Source: Brevibacterium limosum
GTDB taxonomy: Bacteria; Actinomycetota; Actinomycetes; Actinomycetales; Brevibacteriaceae
Assembly: GCF_011617705.1 (NCBI RefSeq)
Contig: NZ_CP050154.1
Location: forward strand, 1,178,001-1,242,000
Length of the DNA stretch: 64,000 bases
Reading direction: 5' to 3'
Under the pieces are notes generated by a model, which was not told the origin of the DNA, did not search any database, and saw only the letters and a list, made by a program, of their open reading frames with translations. Made by a program: the position numbers and the translations under genes. Position 1 is the first letter of the stretch; the number at the start of each line of letters is the position of its first letter. Shown here in pieces: positions 34,243 through 42,775 of this stretch.

Positions 34243-34944
34243 TTGAAGACCGACTTGATCAGATTCGACTCCGTTTCGAAGTCCTACGACACACGTTCCC
34301 GCAGAGCACTCGACGACATCTCGTTCGAGGCTGACCGCGGGGAATTCGTGTTCCTCGTCGGGGCCTCCGGTTCGGGAAAGTCCACGGTCATCCGACTCAT
34401 TCTGCGCGAAGAGGTTCCCAGCGCCGGGCGCATCCACATCGCCGGAAAATCCGTGGTGAAGATGCCCAGCTGGAAGGTCCCCTACCTGCGGCGGGGGATC
34501 GGCACAGTGTTCCAGGACTTCCGCCTGCTGCCGAACAAGACCGTGTTCGCCAATGTGGCCTTCGCCCTCCAGGTGATCGGGAAGTCCCGCGCTGCCCTGT
34601 CGACGCTCGTTCCCGACGTCCTCGAGACCGTGGGCCTGGCCGGCAAGGAGAAGCGCTATCCCAGTGAGCTCTCCGGCGGCGAGCAGCAGCGTGTGGCCAT
34701 CGCCCGAGCTGTGGTCAACAAGCCCGGAATCCTGCTCGCCGACGAGCCGACGGGCAACCTCGACCCGGCGACGAGCGCCGACATCATGAACGTGCTCGAG
34801 AAGATCAACCGCAACGGCACCACCGTGCTCATGGCCACCCACGACGGAGAGATCGTCAACCGGATGCGCCGGAGGGTCATCGAACTGCGAGAAGGCGAAA
34901 TCGTCCGCGACGTCGAAGAAGGCACCTACGGAGTCGCCTCATGA
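34243..34944 (+). CDS. ftsE: Cell-division ATP-binding protein FtsE
   Basis: ABC ATPase partner of FtsX at the divisome, transmitting ATP hydrolysis to activate a periplasmic or cell-wall hydrolase. Walker [10 protein letters not shown] near residue 39, the signature [14 protein letters not shown], Walker [13 protein letters not shown] and H-loop [10 protein letters not shown] are intact. The start is uncertain: TTG 34243 (233 aa) or TTG 34255, which would begin [11 protein letters not shown] as in homologues; neither has a good ribosome site. The stop overlaps the ftsX start. Confidence 0.95.
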   Translation: MKTDLIRFDSVSKSYDTRSRRALDDISFEADRGEFVFLVGASGSGKSTVIRLILREEVPSAGRIHIAGKSVVKMPSWKVPYLRRGIGTVFQDFRLLPNKTVFANVAFALQVIGKSRAALSTLVPDVLETVGLAGKEKRYPSELSGGEQQRVAIARAVVNKPGILLADEPTGNLDPATSADIMNVLEKINRNGTTVLMATHDGEIVNRMRRRVIELREGEIVRDVEEGTYGVAS

Positions 34945-35855
34945 GGGCCGGTTTCATCCTCTCCGAGGTCTGGTCGGGCCTGCGTCGGAACTTCTCCATG
35001 GTCATCTCCGTCGTGCTCGTGACCTTCGTGTCCCTCCTCTTCGTCGGTGCCGCGATCCTGCTGCAGATGCAGGTCGGGCAGATGAAGGACTTCTGGTACG
35101 ACCGCGTTCAGGTCTCCGTGTTCCTGTGCCCGCCGGATTCGGAGGCGACGAACTGCGTCGACGGTGAGGTCACCGGAGATCAGAAGGACCAGATTCGGGG
35201 CGAACTCGAAAGCTCCGAGCTCGCTCCCTATGTCGACAAGGTCTACTTCGAGGACAAAACCGAGGCTTACGAGCACTTCCAGGATCAGTTCAAGGGCACC
35301 AGCCTCGAGGGCACCGTGCCCAAGGACGAGATGAACGAGTCCTTCCGGGTCAAACTCAAGGACGCCGAGAAGTACGACATCATCAAGGAGACGTTCTCCT
35401 CCACCCCCGGTGTGGAAGAGGTCGTCGACCAGAACCAGCTGCTCGATCGCCTGTTCGGTGTGCTCAACATCGCGACCATCGTGGCGATCGCGATCGCGGG
35501 CATCATGCTGCTGTGCGCGATGCTGCTCATCGCCACCACCATTCGACTCTCCGCGTTCTCCAGACGCAGGGAGACCGGCATCATGCGTCTGGTCGGTGCG
35601 TCGAACACCTTCATCCAGATGCCGTTCCTGCTCGAGGGCGTCATCGCCTCGGCCATCGGTGCGACCCTGTCCTCCGGTGCCCTGGGGCTGCTCGTCCACT
35701 TCGGCGTCAGCGGCTGGCTGCAGTCGCAGGCCACCGGATTCAGCCTCATCTCCGGATGGGATGTCCTCCTCATCGCTCCCGTGCTCATCATCATCGGGGT
35801 GCTCATGGCCGGAGCTTCGTCGCTGATCACGTTGAACAAGTACACGAAGGTCTGA
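34941..35855 (+). CDS. ftsX: Cell-division membrane protein FtsX
   Basis: Four-span membrane protein (304 aa). One N-terminal span ([20 protein letters not shown]) is followed by a ~130 residue extracellular domain with two cysteines and then three C-terminal spans including the [16 protein letters not shown] cytoplasmic segment typical of FtsX. It couples FtsE to the M23 hydrolase encoded next, with overlap to ftsE and one base before the next ATG. Confidence 0.95.
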   Translation: MRAGFILSEVWSGLRRNFSMVISVVLVTFVSLLFVGAAILLQMQVGQMKDFWYDRVQVSVFLCPPDSEATNCVDGEVTGDQKDQIRGELESSELAPYVDKVYFEDKTEAYEHFQDQFKGTSLEGTVPKDEMNESFRVKLKDAEKYDIIKETFSSTPGVEEVVDQNQLLDRLFGVLNIATIVAIAIAGIMLLCAMLLIATTIRLSAFSRRRETGIMRLVGASNTFIQMPFLLEGVIASAIGATLSSGALGLLVHFGVSGWLQSQATGFSLISGWDVLLIAPVLIIIGVLMAGASSLITLNKYTKV

Positions 35856-35856
35856 G

Positions 35857-37086
35857 ATGAGACACAGACTCGGACTGGTCATCACGGCAGCCGCACTGGT
35901 GGTGCTCATGCCGGTCACCTCGGTGGTGGCCGACCCGCGCGATGACAAGAGCGAGGTCGACGAACGCGTCAAGGAGCTCCAGCAGGAGTTCGAGGGCCTC
36001 GACGAGGACCTCGCCCGCGTCATCGCCGAACGCGATGCCGCGCAGGAGAAGCTGCCGGATGCCGAAGCGGAATCGAAGGCCGCTGATGATGCGCTGGCTG
36101 AGGCGATCGAGAAGGACGAGGACATGGCTGCGCGCCTGACCTCGGCGGAGAACGCGCAGACGGACCTCAAGGACACGATCAAGTCCGGCACCGAGGAGAT
36201 CGACAAGCACAAGACCTCGGCGGCGCGCATCGGGCGACAGGCGTATCAGAACTCGGGCATCACCTCCGATCTGGCAATGCTTCTGCAGATGGCCGAGGGC
36301 ACGAGCGCCGACGGCGGCATCGGACGTGTCGACTCGGCGGTGCGGTCTCAGCAGCGCACGATCGACAAGCTCTCCGAACAGCGGGCGCTGAACAAGAACA
36401 ACGAAGAGCGGCTCTCGGGGGTGACCGAGAAGATCTCCGACCTCAAGGACGAAGCCGCCGAGGCGGTGGTGGCCAAGGAGGCCGCGCAGGTCGACGCGAA
36501 GAAGAAGGCCGACAGCCTCAACGACCTCATCTCCACGAAGGACGATGCGGAGAAGACGATCTCCGACAACAAGGACAAGACGGAGAAGCAGCTGGCCGAT
36601 GAGAAGGCCGAGCAGGATCGGTTGGCCGAGAAGGTCCGGGAGTGGGAGAAGGAGCAGGAGAAGAAGGGCAAGTTCGTCTTCGGCGACGGAGTCCTGGCCA
36701 ACCCGGCCAAGGGCTACCCGACGACGTCTCCGTTCGGATACCGCGTCCACCCGATCACCGGCGCACGCAAACTGCACACGGGAATGGACTTCGGTGTGCC
36801 CTGTGGTACCCCGATCCGTTCGGCCGGCGACGGCATCGTCGTCACCTCCGGTTGGACCGGCGGCTACGGCAACCGCGTCGTCATCTCCCACGGCAAGATC
36901 AAGGGCAAGTCGATCGCGTCGACCTACAACCACAACACGAAGCTCAAGGTCCACGACGGACAGAGGGTCAAGAAGGGCGACATCATCTCGTATTCGGGCA
37001 CGACGGGAGCCTCGACCGGCTGCCACCTGCACTTCGAGATCATGGAGAACGGCGGATACGTCAACCCCAAACCCTTCATCTTCTAA
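35857..37086 (+). CDS. Secreted coiled-coil M23 (LytM) peptidase, FtsEX partner
   Basis: 409-aa exported protein with an N-terminal signal (hydrophobic segment LVITAAALVVLMPVTSVVA), a long coiled coil rich in Glu/Lys/Asp (about 30-270) and a C-terminal LytM domain. Zinc-site residues are present: HPITGARKLHTGMDFG (His and Asp) and GCHLHFEIMENGG (HxH). The EnvC-like architecture and its position directly after ftsX suggest it is a cell-wall hydrolase or activator controlled by FtsEX. Its TAA is followed by the second stop-codon palindrome. Confidence 0.92.
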   Translation: MRHRLGLVITAAALVVLMPVTSVVADPRDDKSEVDERVKELQQEFEGLDEDLARVIAERDAAQEKLPDAEAESKAADDALAEAIEKDEDMAARLTSAENAQTDLKDTIKSGTEEIDKHKTSAARIGRQAYQNSGITSDLAMLLQMAEGTSADGGIGRVDSAVRSQQRTIDKLSEQRALNKNNEERLSGVTEKISDLKDEAAEAVVAKEAAQVDAKKKADSLNDLISTKDDAEKTISDNKDKTEKQLADEKAEQDRLAEKVREWEKEQEKKGKFVFGDGVLANPAKGYPTTSPFGYRVHPITGARKLHTGMDFGVPCGTPIRSAGDGIVVTSGWTGGYGNRVVISHGKIKGKSIASTYNHNTKLKVHDGQRVKKGDIISYSGTTGASTGCHLHFEIMENGGYVNPKPFIF

Positions 37087-37089
37087 TTG

Positions 37090-37145
37090 CTACCCGACGG
37101 CGGCCCAGCAACCTGGCGCAAGGTTGCTGGGCCGCCGTCAGGTAG
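37090..37145 (+). repeat. Stop-codon palindromic repeat, copy 2
   Basis: Arms 37090-37114 and 37121-37145 (25 nt, one mismatch) with loop GGCGCA, beginning 3 nt after the TAA of the M23 peptidase gene. The arm core CGACGGCGGCCCAGCAACCT is shared with the copy at 44739-44794 and, with a paired change, with the copy at 7662-7725. Confidence 0.9.
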
Positions 37146-37185
37146 TTCGGGGAGGGGACGGGCGTGCGGAACGCGGCCGATGGGA

Positions 37186-37191
37186 TAGAAT
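37186..37191 (+). promoter_or_regulatory. -10 box of smpB
   Basis: TAGAAT, 58 bp upstream of the smpB ATG and just after the palindromic repeat, so smpB probably has its own promoter. Confidence 0.4.
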
Positions 37192-37249
37192 GGATGGCTG
37201 TGCCCGCAAACGCGTGCACAGATGATCGGGAGCAGAGAGGAGGCCGGTC

Positions 37250-37720
37250 ATGCCGAAGGACACAGGCAAGAAAGTCATTGCGAGGAACCGCAAGGCACGC
37301 CACGACTATCACATCGAAGACACGTGGGAGGCCGGACTCGTACTCACCGGCACCGAGGTGAAATCCCTGCGCGAAGGCCGTGCCTCGCTCACCGATGGCT
37401 TCGCCCTCATCTTCCAGAACGAAGCCTGGCTGGAGAACGTCTACATTCCCGAATACCTGCAGGGGACGTGGACGAACCACTCGGCCAGACGTCGCCGCAA
37501 GCTGCTGCTCCACCGCGAGGAGATCCTCAAGCTCTCGCAGAAGGTCAAGGAATCCGGCCGGACGCTGGTCCCGCTCGAACTCTACTTCGACGGTTCACGC
37601 GTCAAGGTCGAGATCGCCCTGGCCAAGGGCAAGCGCGAATGGGATAAGCGTCAGGCTCTGCGCGAGGCGCAGGACAAACGCGAGGCCGAACGCGCCATGA
37701 AGGCCAAGCAGTACCTGTAA
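37250..37720 (+). CDS. smpB: SsrA-binding protein SmpB
   Basis: tmRNA-binding trans-translation factor (156 aa). Characteristic blocks: [37 protein letters not shown], the [20 protein letters not shown] basic region and the Lys/Arg-rich tail ending AKQYL. GAGGAGG precedes the ATG. Its RNA partner ssrA is encoded 218 bp downstream. Confidence 0.97.
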   Translation: MPKDTGKKVIARNRKARHDYHIEDTWEAGLVLTGTEVKSLREGRASLTDGFALIFQNEAWLENVYIPEYLQGTWTNHSARRRRKLLLHREEILKLSQKVKESGRTLVPLELYFDGSRVKVEIALAKGKREWDKRQALREAQDKREAERAMKAKQYL

Positions 37721-37722
37721 GG

Positions 37723-37763
37723 GCCGGTGGTGCGGGTCCGATTCCCGCTATTGCACCGACCCT
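37723..37763 (+). terminator. Hairpin after smpB resembling a T-arm
   Basis: GCGGG-TCCGATT-CCCGC (37732-37748) forms a 5-bp stem with a 7-nt loop; outer arms GGCCGGTG and CACCGACC pair at 7 of 8 positions. It may terminate smpB. The inner part looks like the 3' T-arm of the tmRNA (GCGGG-TTCGATT-CCCGC at 38289-38305). Confidence 0.45.
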
Positions 37764-37938
37764 CATCTCCTTCGCCGAGGCGGCCGGACAGCATCCGCGA
37801 AAGTCCGCGCACGTGTTCGCGGAGTTGAGGGAATGCAATTGGCTCAGTATGCGTTGTACGAGTATGCTGGGATATCTGATCGGCACCAGCAGTCGCCTCG
37901 GCGGGAGAAACTGCTGATCAGGTTTGGTAACAGAATAT

Positions 37939-38313
37939 GGGGATGATCGGTTTCGACGTTGGACACTGCGTCGGGAGAAGCGGGCCGAGAATGCAGAGTC
38001 ATCTCGTTAATGTCCTCTGCAAAACAATAGGTGCTAAGTCTAACAACCGCACCGATTTCGCCCTCGCTGCCTGATAGAGCGCGAGCTGCGAATCCGTCAG
38101 CCTAGAGTTGCCTCTGCTCTAGATCCTGGCGTCGCTTAAGAGGCCACTGCTTCAGGTACTTGTTGGGGGTACCTGAGGGACTTCTACTCAACTCCGTTCG
38201 TTGGTCCATGTGTTCGTGCAAGGGCCAGAACCTAAGACACTACTTCACGAACTGCGCCCGGAGAAGTCCTGACAATCTGCCGACGGACGCGGGTTCGATT
38301 CCCGCCATCTCCA
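37939..38313 (+). ncRNA. ssrA: Transfer-messenger RNA
   Basis: The 5' end GGGGATGATCGGTTTCGACG is diagnostic, and the 3' T-arm GCGGGTTCGATTCCCGC is followed by CATCTCC, which pairs with GGGGATG, and discriminator A at 38313. The CCA is not encoded. The tag frame is 38033-38074, starting at resume codon GCT and ending TGA, encoding AKSNNRTDFALAA. Length is about 375 nt, normal for actinobacteria. Boundaries are set by acceptor-stem pairing. Confidence 0.96.
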
Positions 38314-38320
38314 CTGACAA

Positions 38321-38353
38321 GGCCTCGGATTCCCCGTGAATCCGGGGCCTTTT
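38321..38353 (+). terminator. ssrA intrinsic terminator
   Basis: Stem GGCCTCGGATTC / GAATCCGGGGCC (one G-T pair) with a 5-nt loop and TTTT, starting 8 nt after the tmRNA 3' end. Confidence 0.9.
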
Positions 38354-38502
38354 CCATGCCCGCCAGGCACCGGTGGAGTCCCGCTGTGCGTCCGTTGCGT
38401 CCCACCGGCCGTTTCGGGAGGCCAGCCGAGACCACGGCAAAGCAACGCCAGCAGGACCGTTAGGATGACGGCAAGCCAACTTTACGAGGAGGTGATGCGC
38501 AC

Positions 38503-38856
38503 GTGTTCTGTCCGCCGTTCATCGGCTACCTCATTCTCAGCGTCATCAGCACACTGCTCATCGCCGCCATCCGCCGCAATCGCCTCACCCGCAACCGTGC
38601 CATCGGCATCCGCTCCCGGCACACGCTGGCCTCCGACGCCGCCTGGCTGCGCGGGCACCGAGCGGCCGTGCCAGCGCTCATCACGCTGAGCGTCATTGCC
38701 ATCGGATTCGCTCTGGCTCTGGCTTGTGTCGAACTCTTCTCCTGGCCGTCCGCGGCCGGTCACGTTCTCGCAGTCATCGGCTGGGTGCTCATCCTCGGGA
38801 TGGCCATAAGGGCCATGTCGGCAGCCAACACGGCAGCGAAGTCAGTCGACGCCTAG
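38503..38856 (+). CDS. SdpI-family small membrane protein
   Basis: 117-aa protein with three hydrophobic spans. The cytoplasmic segment NRAIGIRSRHTLASDAAWLR after the first span is the conserved SdpI-family motif (SdpI is the immunity protein for the SDP toxin in Bacillus, but most relatives have no known role). The GTG at 38503 has GAGGAGG upstream. No toxin gene is adjacent. Confidence 0.75.
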   Translation: MFCPPFIGYLILSVISTLLIAAIRRNRLTRNRAIGIRSRHTLASDAAWLRGHRAAVPALITLSVIAIGFALALACVELFSWPSAAGHVLAVIGWVLILGMAIRAMSAANTAAKSVDA

Positions 38857-39102
38857 GCGTCGCTGCGCTCTCCTGTCCGGTGCCGAAATGAGAAGGACGA
38901 TGTCGTAAGAAGACCGGGCCACGGCCCCGGCCCGGGCCCCTGCCACGACTCACCCCGGCTCCTGCCAGTGCCAAGAACCACCTCGGCGATTGCGTCCATG
39001 CGGCCGAGGTCTATCGTCCATCTGGCCGAGGACTCGGGCGCCCGGGTTCGGAAGGATCGGCAGTGTCATCACACGCCGACCCGCAAAGGACCTCCTCCAC
39101 TC

Positions 39103-39660
39103 ATGAAGAAGGCACTCATCTCCCTCGCCGCCGTCGCCCTCATCATCCTCGCCATCATCGGCGGACTCGTCGTTGCCGAACAGCGCGCGAAAGCCGCACT
39201 CGAGGCCGACGTCGCCGACTATCTGGACAGTTGCGCGATCACCCCCGATACGATCGACGTCCACGGCCGCCCCTACCTGCTCTACGCCGCACAGCACACC
39301 GCCGACCTCAGCTACGTCGACATCACCCCCGACGACGGGATCAACAAGGATCAGATCCTCGTTCACCACCTCGTCGACGGCCACGCCGACCGGCTCACTC
39401 GCTTCATCACCTTCGACTACCCGTCCGGCGAGGTGAGCCCGATGAAGAATCCCGATGACTCCTACACCGAGGTGGCCATCCTCGAGGGAGAAAGAGTGAC
39501 CTTCTCCGCCCGGTCGGAAGGAAACCGGCTCGACGTTCTCGCAGACAGGCGCTCACTCACCGACCTCGCTCTGCCGCGGGCCGCCGAAGTGAAGAACGTG
39601 TCCGCAGGAGACGACGGCGTCATCGTCGAAATCGAATACGCCGACACCGACTGCCGCTGA
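39103..39660 (+). CDS. Membrane-anchored DUF2993/LmeA-like protein
   Basis: 185 aa: N-terminal signal anchor (MKKALISLAAVALIILAIIG), then VAEQRAKAALEADVADYL and IDVHGRPYLLYA, resembling the start of LmeA-type lipid-binding proteins (normally VxGxPFL), and a beta-rich remainder. It is short for that family, so the assignment is tentative. The last seven codons and stop are duplicated just after the gene. Confidence 0.5.
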   Translation: MKKALISLAAVALIILAIIGGLVVAEQRAKAALEADVADYLDSCAITPDTIDVHGRPYLLYAAQHTADLSYVDITPDDGINKDQILVHHLVDGHADRLTRFITFDYPSGEVSPMKNPDDSYTEVAILEGERVTFSARSEGNRLDVLADRRSLTDLALPRAAEVKNVSAGDDGVIVEIEYADTDCR

Positions 39661-39690
39661 AGCCGACACCGACTGCCGCTGAAGCCGACA
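39640..39690 (+). repeat. 22-bp tandem duplication over a stop codon
   Basis: The unit GCCGACACCGACTGCCGCTGAA occurs at 39640-39661 and 39662-39683, then a 7-nt partial copy. The first unit holds the stop codon of the preceding gene, so the duplicate is non-coding. Confidence 0.85.
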
Positions 39691-39717
39691 GCGCAGACCT
39701 CGCCGACCGGCGTTGAC

Positions 39718-39723
39718 TAGACT
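39718..39723 (+). promoter_or_regulatory. -10 box of the histidine kinase gene, probable leaderless start
   Basis: TAGACT ends 8 nt before the ATG at 39732, with no ribosome-binding sequence in between. Confidence 0.45.
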
Positions 39724-39731
39724 GTGAGCCA

Positions 39732-41021
39732 ATGAGACGACCCCTCACCTGGCTGTGGCTGCTGCCGGTCCCGCTTTCCTTCGCCTTGGAACTGCTCATC
39801 GGCAGCGGCTGGCTTCTCATCCTCGGAAACGTCCTCGCCGCCGCAGTCGCACTGCCCGCCCTCATCCGTGCCCACCGCCACCCGGACCGACGACTCAGCC
39901 TCCTGTGGGCGGTCCTCGGTCTCCTCGCCGCCCTCGCCCTGACCGCCGGCAGTACAACCCTGAGTCTGACGAGCCTGTGGCTGAGCCTGGTGGCGCTGGC
40001 GATGCTCACCCGCACCGCCGCGACCAAAGCGGGCAGCGCCCCCATCGTCGCATTGGCTGTGGCGAACATCATCGTCGCCGGGCTCATGCCCGACGGTCTG
40101 ACCTTTGCCCTCATGGTGACTGGGCTGGTCATCGCCGCGATCGCGATCGGACTCATGCTGCGATCGAATGATCGTACGCTGATCGAGAAACAGGCCACCG
40201 CCACTGAGGCGGAGCGACGTCGCATCGCCACCGAACTCCACGACCTCATCGCACACGAGGTGACCGGCATCGTCGTCCTCGCCGAGGCCGCCGGACGCAG
40301 CGACGACAACGACCTGCGTACGACCGCGCTGACGAAGATCGAGAAATCCGGCACCCGCGCGCTCGAGGAGATCCGCCGACTCGTCTCTGCCTCCCGGAAT
40401 CAGGATCACCTCTCCCAAACACGGACTGCCGCCTCGGCGAGACCTGCACGCAGCGCCGCAGGAGCCGGCTCGGTCACCGGATCCGAGGCGGCCGCCCGCA
40501 CCCCGGTCGCCGCCGGTCCCCAGGCGCTGCACGACCGGGTCGCGGCTTTCGGCGAGGCCGCACATCTCACGATCGACATCCCCGCCGAGGTGGACGGCGA
40601 AGTCTGGCCGGTCCTCGACCGGGTGCTCGTCGAATCGCTGACCAATGTGCGTCGCCATGCCGGAGCCGACGCTGAGGTCACGGTCACTGTCACCACCGAC
40701 CCCGCACCGCCGACCACCGACCCCGCACCGCCGACCACCGACCACGCATCACCGGCGGCTCTGCTCATGACCGTGACCAACGGCCCCGGTTCCGGCGGGA
40801 TCGGGGCCGGCAGCGGAACGGGAGTGGGCAGTCTGCGGGCGAGGGTGGGCCACCTCGGCGGGAGCATCGACGCCGCACCCGTACGCGGGGGTGGTTGGAG
40901 TGTTCGCGCCCGGGTGCCCGTCGCCGCGTGGGACGTCCGGCACAGCAGCGGGCGCGGCCGCCGACACGAGAACCGACAGAACAACGACCACGATGGCCTG
41001 CAGGCAGGGGAGGACCGATGA
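39732..41021 (+). CDS. NarL-type sensor histidine kinase
   Basis: Membrane sensor kinase of 429 aa with five to six N-terminal spans (to about residue 145) and no clear extracellular domain. HisKA_3 dimerisation/phosphoacceptor region: EAERRRIATELHDLIAHEVTG, with His in ELHD. In the ATPase domain, LVESLTNVRRHAGADAEV is the N-box; the G-box region has GTGVGSLRARVGHLGG. Two oddities are a linker of Ala/Arg/Ser between these domains and a PAPPTTD tandem repeat (21-bp DNA repeat near 40691-40740) inserted in a beta hairpin of the ATPase domain. The stop overlaps the regulator start. Confidence 0.9.
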   Translation: MRRPLTWLWLLPVPLSFALELLIGSGWLLILGNVLAAAVALPALIRAHRHPDRRLSLLWAVLGLLAALALTAGSTTLSLTSLWLSLVALAMLTRTAATKAGSAPIVALAVANIIVAGLMPDGLTFALMVTGLVIAAIAIGLMLRSNDRTLIEKQATATEAERRRIATELHDLIAHEVTGIVVLAEAAGRSDDNDLRTTALTKIEKSGTRALEEIRRLVSASRNQDHLSQTRTAASARPARSAAGAGSVTGSEAAARTPVAAGPQALHDRVAAFGEAAHLTIDIPAEVDGEVWPVLDRVLVESLTNVRRHAGADAEVTVTVTTDPAPPTTDPAPPTTDHASPAALLMTVTNGPGSGGIGAGSGTGVGSLRARVGHLGGSIDAAPVRGGGWSVRARVPVAAWDVRHSSGRGRRHENRQNNDHDGLQAGEDR

Positions 41022-41656
41022 TCACCGTCGCCGTCGTCGACGATCAGGAGATGGTGCGGATGGGCTTCTCCCTCATCCTCGACGCCGAGGAGACGATGCG
41101 CGTCATCGGCCAAGCCGCCGACGGTGTCGAAGCGATCGACCTGGTCAGACGCGAACAGCCCGATGTCGTTCTCCTCGACATCCGCATGCCCCGCCTCGAC
41201 GGGTTGGCCGCATTGCCGCGGCTGACATCGTATTCGAAGGTCATCATGGTCACGACCTTCGATGACGACGACTACGTCGATGCGGCCCTGGACGGAGGAG
41301 CCAGCGGCTTCCTGCTCAAGGACTCCGGTGCCGATCTCCTCATCGCCGGGGTGAAGGCCGCCGCCGACGGGGACGCGCTCATCTCTCCGTCGCTCACCCT
41401 CAACCTGCTGCAGCGGCGCACATCGACGGCTCAGGGCAACAGCTTCCGCGTGGACCGGCTCAGCCAGAGGGAGAACGACATCGCGAGATTGGTGGCCGTG
41501 GGTCGGACGAATCAGGAGATCTGCGCCGAACTCTTCATCTCCCTGGGTACCGTGAAGACCCATCTGGGAAACATCCAGACCCGCCTCGAGGCCCGCAATC
41601 GGGTGGAGATCGCCGCGAGGATGTGGGAATCCGGGGCGATGAACACGGGAGGCTGA
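41018..41656 (+). CDS. LuxR/NarL-family response regulator
   Basis: 212-aa partner of the preceding kinase. The receiver domain has VVDDQEMVR, the phosphoacceptor Asp in VVLLDIRMPRLDG and the Lys in FLLKDSGAD. The C-terminal LuxR helix-turn-helix is LSQRENDIARLVAVG with EICAELFISLGTVKTHLGNI. The ATG 41018 overlaps the kinase stop. The next gene (DUF418) may be a target or part of the same unit. Confidence 0.93.
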   Translation: MITVAVVDDQEMVRMGFSLILDAEETMRVIGQAADGVEAIDLVRREQPDVVLLDIRMPRLDGLAALPRLTSYSKVIMVTTFDDDDYVDAALDGGASGFLLKDSGADLLIAGVKAAADGDALISPSLTLNLLQRRTSTAQGNSFRVDRLSQRENDIARLVAVGRTNQEICAELFISLGTVKTHLGNIQTRLEARNRVEIAARMWESGAMNTGG

Positions 41657-41758
41657 CCCACCCCCCACCGCTCTATCAGCCGATCGGCCGACCCCTGCCG
41701 TCGAATCTCAACTGCACGGCCGATGTGCTCACTCCATCAGCCGGGAAGGATGGGGACC

Positions 41759-42775
41759 ATGACAGAGACACAGACTTTTGCCCCATCGCCGCCCCGGAGC
41801 CGCTCCCGGATCCTCGCCCTCGATGTCGTCCGCGGATTCGCACTGTGCGGGATCCTGCTGGTCAACCTCCCGCCGATCATGAGTCTGAGCAGCATCGATT
41901 CCGCCGGGCAGGCTCTGCCGATCTACAGGTTTCTCGAGGACACGGTGCAGAACCGGTTCTTCCCGATCTTCTCATTCCTGTTCGGAATCGGCTTCGGACT
42001 GATGTGGCTGGGCGCCGGTCGTCGCAGCGCTCGCCCTCGTCTGGCACTGCTGCGCCGGTTCGCCTTCCTCGGCATCCTCGGCGGCCTGCACCAGCTCCTC
42101 CAACCCGGCGAGGCCCTGCTGCCCTACGCGCTGGCCGGCATCGTCCTGCTCCTGCCGGCCACATGGATACCGGCACGCCTGCTCGGCTGGGTGACCTCCG
42201 TCCTCGGCGCCGTCCTGCTCGCTGCCGGAGTGGCCACCGGAGGCGGCTTGACCCTCATCCCCGGGCTGTTCCTGCTCGGGTTCGCCGTCGGCCGCGGCGG
42301 ATTCATCCGCTCGGTCCTGGCCCATCCGGGACGGGTCGCTGTCGCCGGTGCCTTCGCTCTGACCGTGACGCTCATCGGCTTCGCCACCACCGACTACCTC
42401 ACCCGTCACATCAACGGATGGATCAACGCCGGCCTGGGCCTGAGCATGGCACTGACCTATATCGCCGTTGTTCTGCTGCTCCTGCACACTCCCGCCGAGG
42501 TGGTCCTCAAGTCCGTGTTCGCACCCTTGGGCCGGATGGCGCTGAGCAACTATGTCGGCGCCACCCTCATCCTCGTGAGCGTGCGGATGATCGTGCCCGA
42601 CCTCACCAGCCTCGGCGACCACGGCGGCTACGTCGCCGGCCTCGTCATCTGCCTGGCGATCATCATCGTCCAGATCATCGTCTCGACGCTGTGGCTGCGC
42701 CGGTTCGGTCAGGGGCCGCTGGAGAAGCTGTGGCGACTCGTCACCTGGGGGCGCCTCACGAGTTCACGCGGATGA
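41759..42775 (+). CDS. DUF418-family membrane protein
   Basis: 338-aa multi-span protein. It shows the DUF418/YeiB pattern: ILALDVVRGFALCGILLVNL at the first span, FSFLFGIGFGLM, and the C-terminal FAPLGRMALSNYVGATL block. Function of the family is not established; some members are linked to transport or acyl transfer. The ATG 41759 has GAAGGA upstream. Its 3' end overlaps the convergent next gene by 20 bp. Confidence 0.85.
   Translation: MTETQTFAPSPPRSRSRILALDVVRGFALCGILLVNLPPIMSLSSIDSAGQALPIYRFLEDTVQNRFFPIFSFLFGIGFGLMWLGAGRRSARPRLALLRRFAFLGILGGLHQLLQPGEALLPYALAGIVLLLPATWIPARLLGWVTSVLGAVLLAAGVATGGGLTLIPGLFLLGFAVGRGGFIRSVLAHPGRVAVAGAFALTVTLIGFATTDYLTRHINGWINAGLGLSMALTYIAVVLLLLHTPAEVVLKSVFAPLGRMALSNYVGATLILVSVRMIVPDLTSLGDHGGYVAGLVICLAIIIVQIIVSTLWLRRFGQGPLEKLWRLVTWGRLTSSRG

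Noticed and set aside
34107-34334. Alternative 75-codon frame starting before ftsE (ATG 34239 lies in it)
   Set aside because: The ATG is out of frame with ftsE, and the product has no family features; ftsE itself starts at a TTG.
38232-38479. Minus-strand frames antisense to the 3' part of ssrA and its terminator, with products such as MAGIEPASVGR
   Set aside because: Well-known artefact of translating the antisense of tRNA/tmRNA 3' ends; the region is the tmRNA gene.
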